Below, in pieces: positions 20,415 to 29,423 of a stretch of 64,000 nt of DNA. Within the stretch, counting starts at the first letter, position 1; the number at the start of each line of letters is the position of its first letter. The stretch comes from Phycicoccus sp. M110.8. Its GTDB lineage: Bacteria > Actinomycetota > Actinomycetes > Actinomycetales > Dermatophilaceae. The translations under genes and the position numbers were made by a program. Where the stretch lies: contig NZ_JAWDIC010000004.1 of NCBI RefSeq assembly GCF_032464895.1, positions 496,001 through 560,000 of the forward strand, given 5' to 3'. Under the pieces are notes generated by a model. That model was not told the origin of the DNA, did no database searches, and saw only the letters and a list, made by a program, of their open reading frames with translations.

Positions 20415-20427
20415 CCCCGCTCCCCCG

Positions 20428-20850
20428 CTACTCCCAGGGGGTCGACAGGACGACCGTGGTGCGGGTGGCCACGTTGGCCGTGGCGCGGATCCGCGCCAGC
20501 AGCTCCTCGAGGTCGCCGGGGGCGCGTACCCGGGCCTTGAGGATGTAGTTCTCGTCGCCGGCCACGGAGTGGCACGCCTCCAGCTCGGGGAAGCCGTGGA
20601 GCCGTTCGGGGATGTCGTCCGGTGCCGCCGGGTCCAGCGGCGTGATCGAGATGAATGCCGTGAGGGGCAGGTCGAGCGCGGTGGGGTCGACGACCGCGGC
20701 ATACCCCTTGATGACGCCGCGCTCCTCGAGCCGGCGCACCCGCTGGTGCACCGCGGACGTGGACAGGCCCATGGCCTTGCCGAGGTCGGTGTAGCTCATC
20801 CGCCCGTCGGTGCGCAGCAGGTCGACGATGCGACGGTCGAGGTCTTCCAC
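20428..20850 (-). CDS. Lrp/AsnC family transcriptional regulator
   Basis: 140 residues from the GTG at 20850. The N-terminal winged helix-turn-helix (DLDRRIVDLLRTDGRMSYTD, LGKAMGLSTSAVHQRVRRLE) is followed by the RAM ligand-binding domain, which ends in RTTVVLSTPWE. Family members sense amino acids and form octamers. The target is not evident; lysine metabolism is possible given the kam genes nearby, but nothing in sequence proves it. TACGCT lies 6 bases upstream of the start. Confidence 0.93.
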   Translation of the reverse strand: MEDLDRRIVDLLRTDGRMSYTDLGKAMGLSTSAVHQRVRRLEERGVIKGYAAVVDPTALDLPLTAFISITPLDPAAPDDIPERLHGFPELEACHSVAGDENYILKARVRAPGDLEELLARIRATANVATRTTVVLSTPWE

Positions 20851-20879
20851 AGGCACAGCGTAGAGGCGGCCGTGGCAGC

Positions 20880-21830
20880 ATGTCCGGCATGACCACGCCG
20901 GGCTCCGTTGGCCGACTGCTGCTGCTCGACTCCGCCTCGCTGTACTTCCGTGCCTTCTTCGGTGTGCCCGACCAGCGCAAGGACCCCGGCCAGCCCCCCA
21001 CCAACGCGATCCGCGGCTTCCTGGACATGCTCGCCTCACTGGTGACCCAGTTCGAGCCGACGCACCTCGTCGCCTGCTGGGACAACGACTGGCGCCCCCA
21101 GTTCCGGGTCGACGCGATCCCCACCTACAAGACGCACCGCCTCGCCGACGGCGGGATCGAGGAGGAGCAGGTCCCCGACGACCTCTCCCCCCAGGTGCCG
21201 GTCATCGTCGACGCGCTGGCCGCGCTCGGGATCGCGCGGCTCGGCGCCGACGGGTACGAGGCGGACGACGTCATCGGCACGCTCACCGCCCGGCACAAGG
21301 GCTCGATGGCCGTCGACGTCGTGACGGGCGACCGCGACCTGTTCCAGCTCGTCGACGACGCCGCCGGCGTCCGGGTCGTCTACACCGCCCGGGGCGGGGT
21401 GCGCGACCCCGACCTCGTCGACCAGGCGTTCCTCCTTGCCAAGTACGCCATCCCCGACGGCCCGTCGTACGCCGACATGGCCGTCCTGCGCGGCGACACC
21501 AGCGACGGGCTGCCCGGGGTGGCCGGGATCGGAGAGAAGACCGCCGCCAAGCTCATCACCACCTACGGCTCGCTGGTGGCGCTGCGCGAGGCCATCGATG
21601 CGGGTGATCCCGCCCTCAAGGGGGCTCAGCGGGCGCGCCTGGAGGCGGGCGCGGCATACCTCGACGTGGCCCCGAAGGTGGTCCAGGTGGCGCCGGACGC
21701 CCCCGTCCCCCACGTCGACACGAGCCTTCCGAGCGAGGTGGCGGACCCGGCCCTGCTGAGCCGGGTCGCCAGCGAGTACGGCGTGACGAGCTCGGTCAAC
21801 CGGGTGCTGTCAGCCCTCCGCCTGGGCTGA
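20880..21830 (+). CDS. 5'-3' exonuclease (Pol I N-terminal-like)
   Basis: 316-residue free-standing homologue of the 5'-nuclease domain of DNA polymerase I. It has the acidic metal-binding residues in LLLLDSASLYFRAF, GYEADDVIGTL and VVTGDRDLFQLVD, and the helix-hairpin-helix GLPGVAGIGEKTAAKLI. Such proteins act on flaps and RNA-DNA junctions and accompany Pol I in many actinobacteria. The start may be ATG 20880 or 20889. Its 3' end overlaps the convergent exporter by 21 bases. Confidence 0.92.
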   Translation: MSGMTTPGSVGRLLLLDSASLYFRAFFGVPDQRKDPGQPPTNAIRGFLDMLASLVTQFEPTHLVACWDNDWRPQFRVDAIPTYKTHRLADGGIEEEQVPDDLSPQVPVIVDALAALGIARLGADGYEADDVIGTLTARHKGSMAVDVVTGDRDLFQLVDDAAGVRVVYTARGGVRDPDLVDQAFLLAKYAIPDGPSYADMAVLRGDTSDGLPGVAGIGEKTAAKLITTYGSLVALREAIDAGDPALKGAQRARLEAGAAYLDVAPKVVQVAPDAPVPHVDTSLPSEVADPALLSRVASEYGVTSSVNRVLSALRLG

Positions 21831-23282
21831 CCGCGGCGCCGGTGCCGTGCGGCCACCGCTGTCCGGCGACTCCGAGCGTCGGCGCGCCAGCAGGTCGGCG
21901 GCACTTGCCACGAGGGCGAGGACTGCGAGACCGGTCGCGACGAGCAGCGCGCGAGAGGCGGCGGAGGCAGGGCTCCCGTCACTGACGAGGGTGAAGAACA
22001 CCGTGCCGACGAGGGCGATGCCGGCGGCGGTGCCGATCCGCTGCCCGGTCTGCAGCACGCCCCCGGCGGTACCGGCCTGTTCCACCGGCACCTCGGCCAG
22101 CGTGAGCGTGACGTTCGGCGAGATGACCATGCCGCTGCCGAGCCCGGCGAGCAGGAGCGGCCCGGCGAGGTACCAGCCGGTATCGGTACGGGCGTGGTCG
22201 AGCACGACCGCCGCCCCCACGAGGCCGGCGACCACGAGCGCCAGGCCCACCGTCACCAAGGAGCGCCCGAAGCGTCCGACGAGGCGACCCCCGACGAAGG
22301 ACGTGACCGCAGACCCCAGCGCGAACGGGGTCACCGCCAAGCCCGCCAGCAGCGCCGAGTAGTGCAGGGCGCGCTGGAAGAAGATCGTCAGGACGAAGAA
22401 GATGCCGGTGAACGCCGAGAAGTACACCAGGGCCACGGCCGCGCCCGAGGAGTAGCCGGGGAGGCCGAACAGGCGCAGGTCGACCAGCGGCGTGCGGCCA
22501 CGACGGGCATACGCCCGCTCCCACAGGACGAACGCGACGAGGAAGACCGCCCCGACCGCGGCCCACCAGGCCGGCACGCTGCGGCCACCCGACTGGCCGT
22601 GGCCGGTCTCGACGAGCGGCAGCAGCAGCGCGAGGACACCGGCCCCGAGCAGCACCGTCCCGAGCGGGTCGAGGTCCTCCCGCCTGCGCTCGCGGGCCGT
22701 TGCTGCGGGCAACCAGCGCATCGCCAGGACCACGGCCGCCACGACGACGGGCAGGTTGACGAAGAAGACCCAGCGCCAGCCGGTGTCCGGACCGACCGCG
22801 GAGATGATGAGGCCACCGGTGACCGGTCCCACCGCGGTCGACAGGCCGATGGTCGCGCCGAGCATCCCGAACGCCCGCCCGCGCTCGGCCCCGCGGAACA
22901 GCTCCTGGATGAGCCCGGACACCTGCGGGTTGAGCATGCCGCCGCCGACCCCCTGCAGGAGCCGGGCCGCCACGAGCACCGCACTCCCGGTGGCGAGGCC
23001 GCACAGCAGGCTGCCGATGCCGAAGACGACGACACCGGCGACGAACATGCGCCGGCGACCCGTTGCGTCACCGATGCGGCCCGACGGCACGAGGGCCAGC
23101 CCGAAGGCGAGGGCGTAGCCGGAGACGACCCACTGGAGGTCACTCGTCGGGGCGTGCAGGCCGCGCTCGATCGACGGGAGCGCCACGTTGACGATGCTCA
23201 CGTCGAGCAGCGTCATGAAGCCTGCGACCAGGCAGACGGCCAGGGCGCGCCAGCGGCGGGGATCGGGTGCGGGGTGGCTCAC
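21810..23282 (-). CDS. MFS multidrug exporter, DHA2 (EmrB/QacA) family
   Basis: 490 residues, with the many hydrophobic segments of a 14-helix drug:proton antiporter. Motif-like stretches include LDVSIVNVALPSI in helix 1, PSGRIGDATGRRRMF and the antiporter segment GPVTGGLI. The GTG at 23282 is preceded by GGAGGG. The tail after the last helix is short and polar. It lies 68 bases after the DinB-like gene on the same strand. The substrate is unknown. Confidence 0.92.
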   Translation of the reverse strand: MSHPAPDPRRWRALAVCLVAGFMTLLDVSIVNVALPSIERGLHAPTSDLQWVVSGYALAFGLALVPSGRIGDATGRRRMFVAGVVVFGIGSLLCGLATGSAVLVAARLLQGVGGGMLNPQVSGLIQELFRGAERGRAFGMLGATIGLSTAVGPVTGGLIISAVGPDTGWRWVFFVNLPVVVAAVVLAMRWLPAATARERRREDLDPLGTVLLGAGVLALLLPLVETGHGQSGGRSVPAWWAAVGAVFLVAFVLWERAYARRGRTPLVDLRLFGLPGYSSGAAVALVYFSAFTGIFFVLTIFFQRALHYSALLAGLAVTPFALGSAVTSFVGGRLVGRFGRSLVTVGLALVVAGLVGAAVVLDHARTDTGWYLAGPLLLAGLGSGMVISPNVTLTLAEVPVEQAGTAGGVLQTGQRIGTAAGIALVGTVFFTLVSDGSPASAASRALLVATGLAVLALVASAADLLARRRSESPDSGGRTAPAPRSAQAEG

Positions 23283-23350
23283 CGTCCCACCCTCCGTCGC
23301 CCCCACGGACCCGGCAACCCGGGGAGCCCGGGGAGCCCGCCGGGTCGAGG

Positions 23351-23938
23351 TCAGCCGCGGAACGTGTCCGCAGCGGCCTGGATGCGCCCGACGTACGACC
23401 GCCACCAGTCCGCGCTGCCCTGGTCGTCGCGGTCGCGGCCCGCCTGCCCGTCCAGCGTCTCGCGCAGGATCTCGGCGTGGCCCGCGTGCTGGGCGGTCTC
23501 GGCCACGACCCGCACGACGAGGTGGCCGAACGTCGTGTGCCGGTTCTCCGGACGCCACCACTCCACCTCGGCGGGGGCGTCGAGCGGCACCTCGGCCAGC
23601 GCGGCGTCGGCCAGCACCCAGGCCTGCCGGTACAGGCCCTCGACGTACTCGCGCGACTGGTCGGCCGTCGCCCAGAGGTCTGCGGACTCCCAGACCGAGC
23701 CGTCCTCGTTCCAGGGCAGCACCGGGGCCGGCCGCCCCACCGACTCGACCAGGTAGGCGAGCTCCACCCCGGCGAGGTGCTTGACCAGGCCGAGCAGGTT
23801 GGTGCCGCTCGGGACCAGCGGCCGCCGGATGTCGTACTCCCCCAGCCCGTCGAGCGCCCGCATGACGGCGCCGCGTCCCTGCTGCAGGTAGTGGTGCAGG
23901 TCCGCGGCAGACCCGGTCAGGGGCGGGGCCTCGCTCAT
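23351..23938 (-). CDS. DinB superfamily protein (DUF664)
   Basis: 195-residue four-helix bundle protein. The N-terminal segment (LLGLVKHLAGVELAYLVE) and the late HAGHAEILRETLDG carry the histidines that form the metal site. Actinobacterial members often act as mycothiol- or bacillithiol-dependent transferases; mshC in this window shows that mycothiol is probably made. The exact reaction is unknown. TAGGTT lies 6 bases before the ATG. Confidence 0.88.
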   Translation of the reverse strand: MSEAPPLTGSAADLHHYLQQGRGAVMRALDGLGEYDIRRPLVPSGTNLLGLVKHLAGVELAYLVESVGRPAPVLPWNEDGSVWESADLWATADQSREYVEGLYRQAWVLADAALAEVPLDAPAEVEWWRPENRHTTFGHLVVRVVAETAQHAGHAEILRETLDGQAGRDRDDQGSADWWRSYVGRIQAAADTFRG

Positions 23939-24034
23939 GCGGCGAACCTATCCCGGCCCGCAGACAGCCGGGTCCCTGGACACGGGTGCGCCACACGAGT
24001 CCGCCACCACGAGGGCATCCTGGTCGAGGGCGTG

Positions 24035-26911
24035 CTAGTCGAGGCGGTCGGCGGCCACGACGCCGCGCATGACGGCGTCGACGGCCTTGCGGGACGTCGT
24101 GCGCAGCTGCGGTTCGGGCGCGGCGTCACCGATCTGGCCGAGGAGGTCGACGACCTGCTTGCACCGGCGCACGAAGTCGCCCGCCGCCATGTCCGAGCCG
24201 CGCAGCACCTCCTCGAGCCGGCGGCCGCTGGCCCAGCGGTGCATCATCCAGGCCATCCCGGCGTCGGGGTCGCCGGTCAGCGGCAGGCCGAGGTCGCGCT
24301 CCCGGTCCTCGAGCTCGGACCACAGCCGGGTCATCTCCCGCACCGCCTCGGCGACCTCGTCGGTGGGCATGCGCGGGCTGACGTCGGTCTCGTCGCGCCG
24401 CGGCTCGTGGATGAGCGCCGACACGACCGCCGCGAGCCCGGCCGGGTCGAGCCGCTTCCACACCCCGAGGCGCAGGCACTCCGCCGCGAGCAGGTCCTTC
24501 TCGGTGTACAGCCGGCGCAGGTGCTCGCCCTGGTCGGTGACCGCGGAGCCGTCGTCGGACAGGTAGCCCATCTCGGAGAGCAGGGTGCAGATGCGGTCGA
24601 ACGTCCGGGCGACGGAGTTGGTGCGTCCCTCGACCTTGCGCTGCAGACCGACCGTCTCGCGCTTGAGCCGCCACCACCGCTCGGCCCAGCGGGCGTGGTC
24701 CTCCCGGTCGGGGCACTGGTGGCAGGGGTGGGCGCGCAGCTGCCGCCGCAGGTCGGCGATCCGCTCGTCCTCGGTGACCCCGTGCCCGGCACCTCCTGCG
24801 GCGCCCCGCTTCGGCGGCGGGTCGTGCGGCACGGCGATGCGCAGGGTCGTGGCGAGGTCGCGACGGGCCTTGGGGCTCTTGGCGTTGAAGTGCGGTGGCA
24901 CCTTGGCGGTCGTGACGGCCTCGACGGGGACGGGTACGTCGGTGAGGGTGAGGCGCACCAGGTGCTTGTCCTCGGTGACGACCGACGGGAGCGTCGTCTC
25001 GCCGCGGTGGGTGCGCGCCGGTTCGACGACGACGGCCCACCCGGCCCTGCGACCGGCCGGGATCTTGATGACGTCGCCGATGCGCAGGGACTCCAGCGAG
25101 ATCGCGGCCGCCGCCCGTCTGCTCGCCGAGCGTGCCTTGGCCCCCTCCTTCTCGACCTGTGCGATCTCGCGTCGCAGCGCGGCGTACTCGGAGAAGTCGC
25201 CGAGGTGGCACTGCATGGCCTCGGCGTACCCCTCGAGCCCCTCCTCGTTGCGGCGGACCGAGCGGGCGATGCCGACGACGGCACGGTCGGCCTGGAACTG
25301 CGCGAAGGAGGTCTCAAGGATCTCCCGTGCGGTCTCCCGGCCGACCTGGGCCACGAGGTTGACCGCCATGTTGTACGTCGGCCGGAACGACGAGCGCAGC
25401 GGGTAGGTGCGGGTGGAGGCGAGCCCGGCGACGGCCATGGGGTCCATCCCGCGGTTCCACTGCACGAGCGCGTGGCCCTCGACGTCGATGCCGCGCCGGC
25501 CGGCCCGGCCGGTGAGCTGGGTGTACTCGGCCGGGGTCACGTCGGCGTGCGTCTCGCCGTTGAACTTGACCAGCTTCTCGATGACGACCGTCCGGGCCGG
25601 CATGTTGATGCCCAGCGCCAGCGTCTCGGTCGCGAAGACCATCTTGGTGCGCCCGGCGGTGAAGAGCTCCTCGACGATCTCCCGGAACGTCGGCAGCATG
25701 CCCGCGTGGTGGGCGGCGAAGCCCCGGGTGAGGCCGTCGACGAAGTCCCAGTAGCCGAGCACGCCGAGGTCCTCGTCCGCCAGGGAGGACACACGCTCCT
25801 CGACGACCCTGCGGATGCGCTCGCCCTCGGCCTCGGGGATGAGCCGCACGCCGTCGCGCAGCAGCTGCCCGACGGCTGCCTCGCAGCCCACCCGGCTGAA
25901 GATGAACGTGATCGCCGGCAGCAGGCCGTCGCGCTCGAGCCGGCGCACCACCTCCGAGCGGGTCGCTCCCCCGCCGGGGCGACCACCCGAGCCGCCCATG
26001 ACCCGGGCCGCCCCTCCGGCGCCCCCGTCGTTGCCGCCGGGGCCGCCGGGCGCACGGCGCCCGCCGCCCCGGCCGTAGCGATCCCCGCCGCGCCCGTACC
26101 GGTCCCCGCCGCGGCCCCGTCCCCCGCGACCCCCCGAGTCCCAGCCGCTGCGCTGCTCGGTGGTGCGGATGGCCTGCAGCAGCTCGGGGTTGACCCTCGT
26201 CGCGCCGTCACCGGTGGCCGGTGCGGACGCCTCGTCGACGAACAGGTCGTACATGCCCTGCCCGACCATCATGTGCTGCCACAGCGGGACCGGCCGGTGC
26301 TCGGCGACGATGACGTCGACGCCACCGCGGACCTCGGACAGCCAGGCGCCGAACTCCTCGGCGTTGCTGACCGTCGCCGACAGCGACACGACCTGCACGT
26401 CCTGCGGCAGGTGGATGATGACCTCCTCCCACACGGCGCCGCGGAACCGGTCTGCGAGGTAGTGCACCTCGTCCATGACCACGAACCCGAGCCCGCGCAG
26501 GGTGGTCGACCCCGCGTACATCATGTTGCGCAGGACCTCGGTGGTCATGACCACGACGGGCGCCTCGCCGTTGACGGACGAGTCGCCGGTGAGCAGCCCG
26601 ACGTTCTTGGCCCCGTGCTGACGGACCAGGTCGTTGTACTTCTGGTTCGACAGCGCCTTGATCGGGGTCGTGTAGAACGCCTTGCGCCCCGTCGCCAGCG
26701 CCAGGTGCACCGCGAACTCCCCGACGATCGTCTTGCCGGCGCCGGTGGGTGCCGCGACGAGGACGCCTCGGCCGGTCTCGACGGCGGCGCAGGCCTCCTC
26801 CTGGAACGGGTCTAGGGGAAAGTCCAGCGTGTCCGCGAAGGCGGTGAGCTGCGGCCCTCGACGGGCCGCTCGCTGGACCGACGCGGCATACCTCTCGGCG
26901 GGGGTGGCCAT
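24035..26911 (-). CDS. helY: Ski2-like DEAD/DEAH RNA helicase HelY
   Basis: 958 residues. The helicase core has motif I APTGAGKT (residues 54-61), the Walker B box DEVH, SATVSN (motif III) and QLTGRAGRRGID (motif VI). The C-terminal half is the DSHCT region of Ski2/Mtr4 proteins. Between the two RecA domains (residues about 254-317) is a glycine/arginine-rich insert with repeated RGG and RYGRGG. The start has TAGTCT 6 bases upstream, and the TAG of that box is the dagK stop. HelY usually sits downstream of tatC, as here. Confidence 0.94.
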   Translation of the reverse strand: MATPAERYAASVQRAARRGPQLTAFADTLDFPLDPFQEEACAAVETGRGVLVAAPTGAGKTIVGEFAVHLALATGRKAFYTTPIKALSNQKYNDLVRQHGAKNVGLLTGDSSVNGEAPVVVMTTEVLRNMMYAGSTTLRGLGFVVMDEVHYLADRFRGAVWEEVIIHLPQDVQVVSLSATVSNAEEFGAWLSEVRGGVDVIVAEHRPVPLWQHMMVGQGMYDLFVDEASAPATGDGATRVNPELLQAIRTTEQRSGWDSGGRGGRGRGGDRYGRGGDRYGRGGGRRAPGGPGGNDGGAGGAARVMGGSGGRPGGGATRSEVVRRLERDGLLPAITFIFSRVGCEAAVGQLLRDGVRLIPEAEGERIRRVVEERVSSLADEDLGVLGYWDFVDGLTRGFAAHHAGMLPTFREIVEELFTAGRTKMVFATETLALGINMPARTVVIEKLVKFNGETHADVTPAEYTQLTGRAGRRGIDVEGHALVQWNRGMDPMAVAGLASTRTYPLRSSFRPTYNMAVNLVAQVGRETAREILETSFAQFQADRAVVGIARSVRRNEEGLEGYAEAMQCHLGDFSEYAALRREIAQVEKEGAKARSASRRAAAAISLESLRIGDVIKIPAGRRAGWAVVVEPARTHRGETTLPSVVTEDKHLVRLTLTDVPVPVEAVTTAKVPPHFNAKSPKARRDLATTLRIAVPHDPPPKRGAAGGAGHGVTEDERIADLRRQLRAHPCHQCPDREDHARWAERWWRLKRETVGLQRKVEGRTNSVARTFDRICTLLSEMGYLSDDGSAVTDQGEHLRRLYTEKDLLAAECLRLGVWKRLDPAGLAAVVSALIHEPRRDETDVSPRMPTDEVAEAVREMTRLWSELEDRERDLGLPLTGDPDAGMAWMMHRWASGRRLEEVLRGSDMAAGDFVRRCKQVVDLLGQIGDAAPEPQLRTTSRKAVDAVMRGVVAADRLD

Positions 26912-26917
26912 GGGGCG

Positions 26918-26923
26918 AGACTA
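26918..26923 (-). promoter_or_regulatory. -10 of helY sharing the dagK stop codon
   Basis: TAGTCT, 6 bases before the helY ATG. Its TAG (complement of 26921-26923) is the dagK stop codon. Confidence 0.55.
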
Positions 26924-27838
26924 CGTGGCGGGTGGCGTCAGCACCGTCAGGGCACCCGGCACGGTCTCCAGGGTGAGCGGCAGCGGGGCGAACCGCTCGC
27001 CGTCGGCGTATGCCACGATGCCGTCGGCCTCGAGCGTCACCTCGCGCCCGCGCAGCACCTCGACGGCCGGGTGGCCGAGGTGGCGGCCGGAGAAGACCTT
27101 GGGGAACACCTTGAGGAACTCCAGGGTGCTGATCTCGTGCAGGATGACGACGTCGGCCAGGCCGTCGTCGAACCGCGCGTCGGGCGCGACGCGCATCCCG
27201 CCCCCGTAGGACGGGCCGTTGGCGACGACGACGAGCATCGCCCGCGTCTCCTGTCGCACGCCGTCGACGGTGACGGCGTACGGGATCGCGTGGAAGAGCG
27301 GCAGCTCGCGCAGGATGGCGAGGTTGTAGCGCATCTGGCCCTTGGGCCACGGCCAGGTGTTCGCGCGCTCGTTGACGAGGGAGTCGAACCCGGCACCGAG
27401 CACCCCGGCGTACCACCGGTGCACACCGTGGACGTCGACGTGGCGCACCGCGTCGATGCTGCGCGGGACGCCGGTCGTCACCAGGTCGGCCGCCCGCACG
27501 GGGTCGTGCACGGGCAGGCCGAGCCCGCGCGCGACGTCGTTCCCCGTTCCCGCGGCGATGACGGCCAGGGGCGTCTTGGTCTCCGCCGCGAGGTTCACCC
27601 CGAGGTGGACCATGCCGTCACCGCCGACGACCGCCAGCACGTCCAGGCCCTGCGCGATGGCGCCGAGCGCGCGGTCGCGCGCCGCGGCATACGTCTCGTC
27701 GGAGAGGTCGAGGACCTCGTGGCCGGCCGCCCGCAGGCGGTGGGCGACCTCGAGGCCCAGGCTCATGCCCCGGTTCTTGCCGGAGGTCGGGTTGACGACC
27801 AGGCCGACCCGCCTGGCGCCCGCGGGGAGGGGTGCCAC
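26921..27838 (-). CDS. Diacylglycerol/lipid kinase family protein
   Basis: 305 residues. The ATP-grasp-like lipid kinase signature is visible: VNPTSGKNRG near the N-terminus, VVGGDGMVHLGVN, and AAGTGNDVARGLG. Family members phosphorylate diacylglycerol, sphingoid bases or other lipids; in actinobacteria a role in phosphatidic-acid recycling is usual. It lies between tatC and helY with 9-base gaps on both sides. TAGCCT lies 6 bases before its GTG. Confidence 0.92.
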   Translation of the reverse strand: MAPLPAGARRVGLVVNPTSGKNRGMSLGLEVAHRLRAAGHEVLDLSDETYAAARDRALGAIAQGLDVLAVVGGDGMVHLGVNLAAETKTPLAVIAAGTGNDVARGLGLPVHDPVRAADLVTTGVPRSIDAVRHVDVHGVHRWYAGVLGAGFDSLVNERANTWPWPKGQMRYNLAILRELPLFHAIPYAVTVDGVRQETRAMLVVVANGPSYGGGMRVAPDARFDDGLADVVILHEISTLEFLKVFPKVFSGRHLGHPAVEVLRGREVTLEADGIVAYADGERFAPLPLTLETVPGALTVLTPPAT

Positions 27839-27844
27839 GCGCGG

Positions 27845-27850
27845 AGGCTA
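27845..27850 (-). promoter_or_regulatory. -10 of the lipid kinase gene sharing the tatC stop codon
   Basis: TAGCCT, 6 bases before the GTG at 27838. Its TAG is the tatC stop (27848-27850). Confidence 0.5.
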
Positions 27851-28654
27851 CAGGCTCGAGGCCTCGTCGTCGGCCACGTCCGCCCACTCGGGCCGGGCCC
27901 GGCGACGGCTGCGCTCGATCAGCTTGGCGACGCCGATCGCGGCGAAGTAGAGGACGACGAGCGGGCCGGCCATGAGGAACATCGTGAACGCGTCGGGCGT
28001 CGGCGTCAGGATCGCCGAGAGCACGAAGATGCCGAAGACGGCCGGGCGCCAGGCCTTCACCATCGCCGAGGAGGGCAGCACCCCGATGGCGCTGAGTGCG
28101 ACGAGGAAGACCGGCATGAGGAACGCGCCGCCGAAGGCGAGGATGAAGCGGGTGACGAACGAGAAGTAGTCCGACACCTGCTGGATGTTCGAGGCTCCCG
28201 ACGGCGTGAAGCCGTACAGCACGGCCAGCACCTTCGGCAGCACCCAGTACGCCAGGGCGCAGCCGCCGAGGAACAGCGGCACGGTGGCGGCGATGAAGGC
28301 CAGCGAGACCCGCCGTTCCTTCTTGGTGAGGCCCGGGACGATGAACGCCCACAGCTGGTACAGCCACACCGGGCTCGCGCAGATGACGCCGGCGAAGATC
28401 GAGATGCTCAGCTGCTGGGAGAACGCCGCGGTGGCGTTGCCGAAGTTGAGGCTGATCGCGCTGCCCGGGTGCGCGTTCTTGTAGTCGTTGAACGGCGCGG
28501 CGAGGCGGCCGTAGATCTCCGGGTAGTAGATCCAGCCCAGGACCGACAGGACCAGGACGGCGACCGCCGCGATGACGACGCGCCGGCGCAGCTCGCGCAG
28601 GTGGTCCCCCAGTGACATCCGCCCGTCGGGGTTTCGGGCACGGCGGAACGCCAT
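27848..28654 (-). CDS. tatC: Sec-independent protein translocase TatC
   Basis: 268-residue receptor of the twin-arginine export system. The cytoplasmic N-terminus DHLRELRRRVVIA is the signature that contacts the RR motif of substrates. Six membrane helices follow, with the conserved FIVPGLTKKERR loop and the PDAFTMFLMAGPLVVLYF end. It lies 29 bases after tatA. Only one TatA-type gene is seen here; a separate TatB would be elsewhere. Confidence 0.97.
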   Translation of the reverse strand: MAFRRARNPDGRMSLGDHLRELRRRVVIAAVAVLVLSVLGWIYYPEIYGRLAAPFNDYKNAHPGSAISLNFGNATAAFSQQLSISIFAGVICASPVWLYQLWAFIVPGLTKKERRVSLAFIAATVPLFLGGCALAYWVLPKVLAVLYGFTPSGASNIQQVSDYFSFVTRFILAFGGAFLMPVFLVALSAIGVLPSSAMVKAWRPAVFGIFVLSAILTPTPDAFTMFLMAGPLVVLYFAAIGVAKLIERSRRRARPEWADVADDEASSL

Positions 28655-28683
28655 CGTGGGCAGGGTGGGCGTGTCGGTCGAGG

Positions 28684-28977
28684 TCAGGCTGCGCCGGAGG
28701 AGTTGTCCGTGCGGGGCGAGTTGTCCTCACGCACCGGGGTGGTCCCGGCGGCGTCGGTCTCGGTGCCGGGCACGGTCTCGCCCTTGACGGTGTCGCGGCT
28801 CGCGGCGCTCTTGCCGTTCTTGCCGTCGTTCTTCATCTCGTCCACCTCGGACTTGAAGATGCGCATCGACCGCCCGATCGAGCGCGCGGCGTCCGGGAGC
28901 CGCCGGAAGCCGAAGAGAACGATGAGCAACACGATCAGGATGATCAGGTGCCATCCCTCGAACAGTCCGCGTCCCAT
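28684..28977 (-). CDS. tatA: Sec-independent protein translocase TatA
   Basis: 97 residues: a single N-terminal membrane helix ([20 protein letters not shown]) with the FGFRRLP hinge, an amphipathic helix ([20 protein letters not shown]), then a polar disordered tail. It forms the pore with TatC. GAAGGGA precedes the ATG, and a TAGACT -10 lies at 29034-29039, so this transcript has a normal leader. Confidence 0.96.
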   Translation of the reverse strand: MGRGLFEGWHLIILIVLLIVLFGFRRLPDAARSIGRSMRIFKSEVDEMKNDGKNGKSAASRDTVKGETVPGTETDAAGTTPVREDNSPRTDNSSGAA

Positions 28978-29033
28978 GGTGGTTCGTTCCCTTCAGCCGG
29001 GTGCCCGGCGTGGTGTGGTGCTGTGTCGGGGCC

Positions 29034-29039
29034 AGTCTA
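29034..29039 (-). promoter_or_regulatory. -10 of the tatA-tatC transcript
   Basis: TAGACT about 57 bases before the tatA ATG, which has a Shine-Dalgarno sequence. This implies a leadered mRNA. Confidence 0.45.
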
Positions 29040-29098
29040 GGCGGCGCGCGACCCTCGGTGGCGCGCAGTCCACGTGGCGCGTCGCGGGTGTCGGCGCC

Positions 29099-29410
29099 TC
29101 AGTCCAGGTGACGTGCCCAGGCCGGGCGGCGGGCCGCCTGTCGGGCCCGCCTCTCCTGCCTCAACGAGGCACGGGTGCGCTCGCGTTCCCGGCGCAGCAG
29201 GCGCGGGTCGCCGAGCAGGTCGGGCGTGGGCGGTGCCGACCGGTCGCCGAGCCGGTCCGCGGCCGCCTCGAGCGCGGACAGGGTCTCGGTGGCCCGGGTG
29301 AGCTCGGCGGTGAGCTCCTTGAACTGTCCCCAGACGCCCCAGGCCCGCGAGGCGAGGTACACCAGCGCCACGACCACGAGCAGCGCCCAGATGAGCACCC
29401 ACCACCACAT
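29099..29410 (-). CDS. Small membrane-anchored coiled-coil protein, hypothetical
   Basis: 103 residues from the ATG at 29410. One membrane helix (MWWWVLIWALLVVVALVYLA) is followed by a predicted coiled coil with leucine/alanine heptads and a very basic arginine-rich tail. I do not recognise a named family, but proteins of this shape are often found between pafC and tatA in actinobacteria. TAGGGT lies 7 bases upstream and starts with the pafC stop codon. Confidence 0.75.
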   Translation of the reverse strand: MWWWVLIWALLVVVALVYLASRAWGVWGQFKELTAELTRATETLSALEAAADRLGDRSAPPTPDLLGDPRLLRRERERTRASLRQERRARQAARRPAWARHLD

Positions 29411-29417
29411 GCCTTCG

Positions 29418-29423
29418 ACCCTA
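29418..29423 (-). promoter_or_regulatory. -10 sharing the pafC stop codon
   Basis: TAGGGT, 7 bases before the ATG at 29410. Its TAG is the pafC stop. Confidence 0.5.

Noticed and set aside
20428-20850. The Lrp gene as the proven regulator of the kam genes
   Set aside because: Only proximity supports it; kept as a hypothesis in the operator finding.
23267-26815. A 1182-codon open frame on the plus strand opposite the DinB and helY genes, and similar long frames elsewhere (e.g. 2656-4422, 15476-17701)
   Set aside because: Long antisense frames are expected at this GC content. They show no family motifs, while the opposite strand encodes clear proteins.
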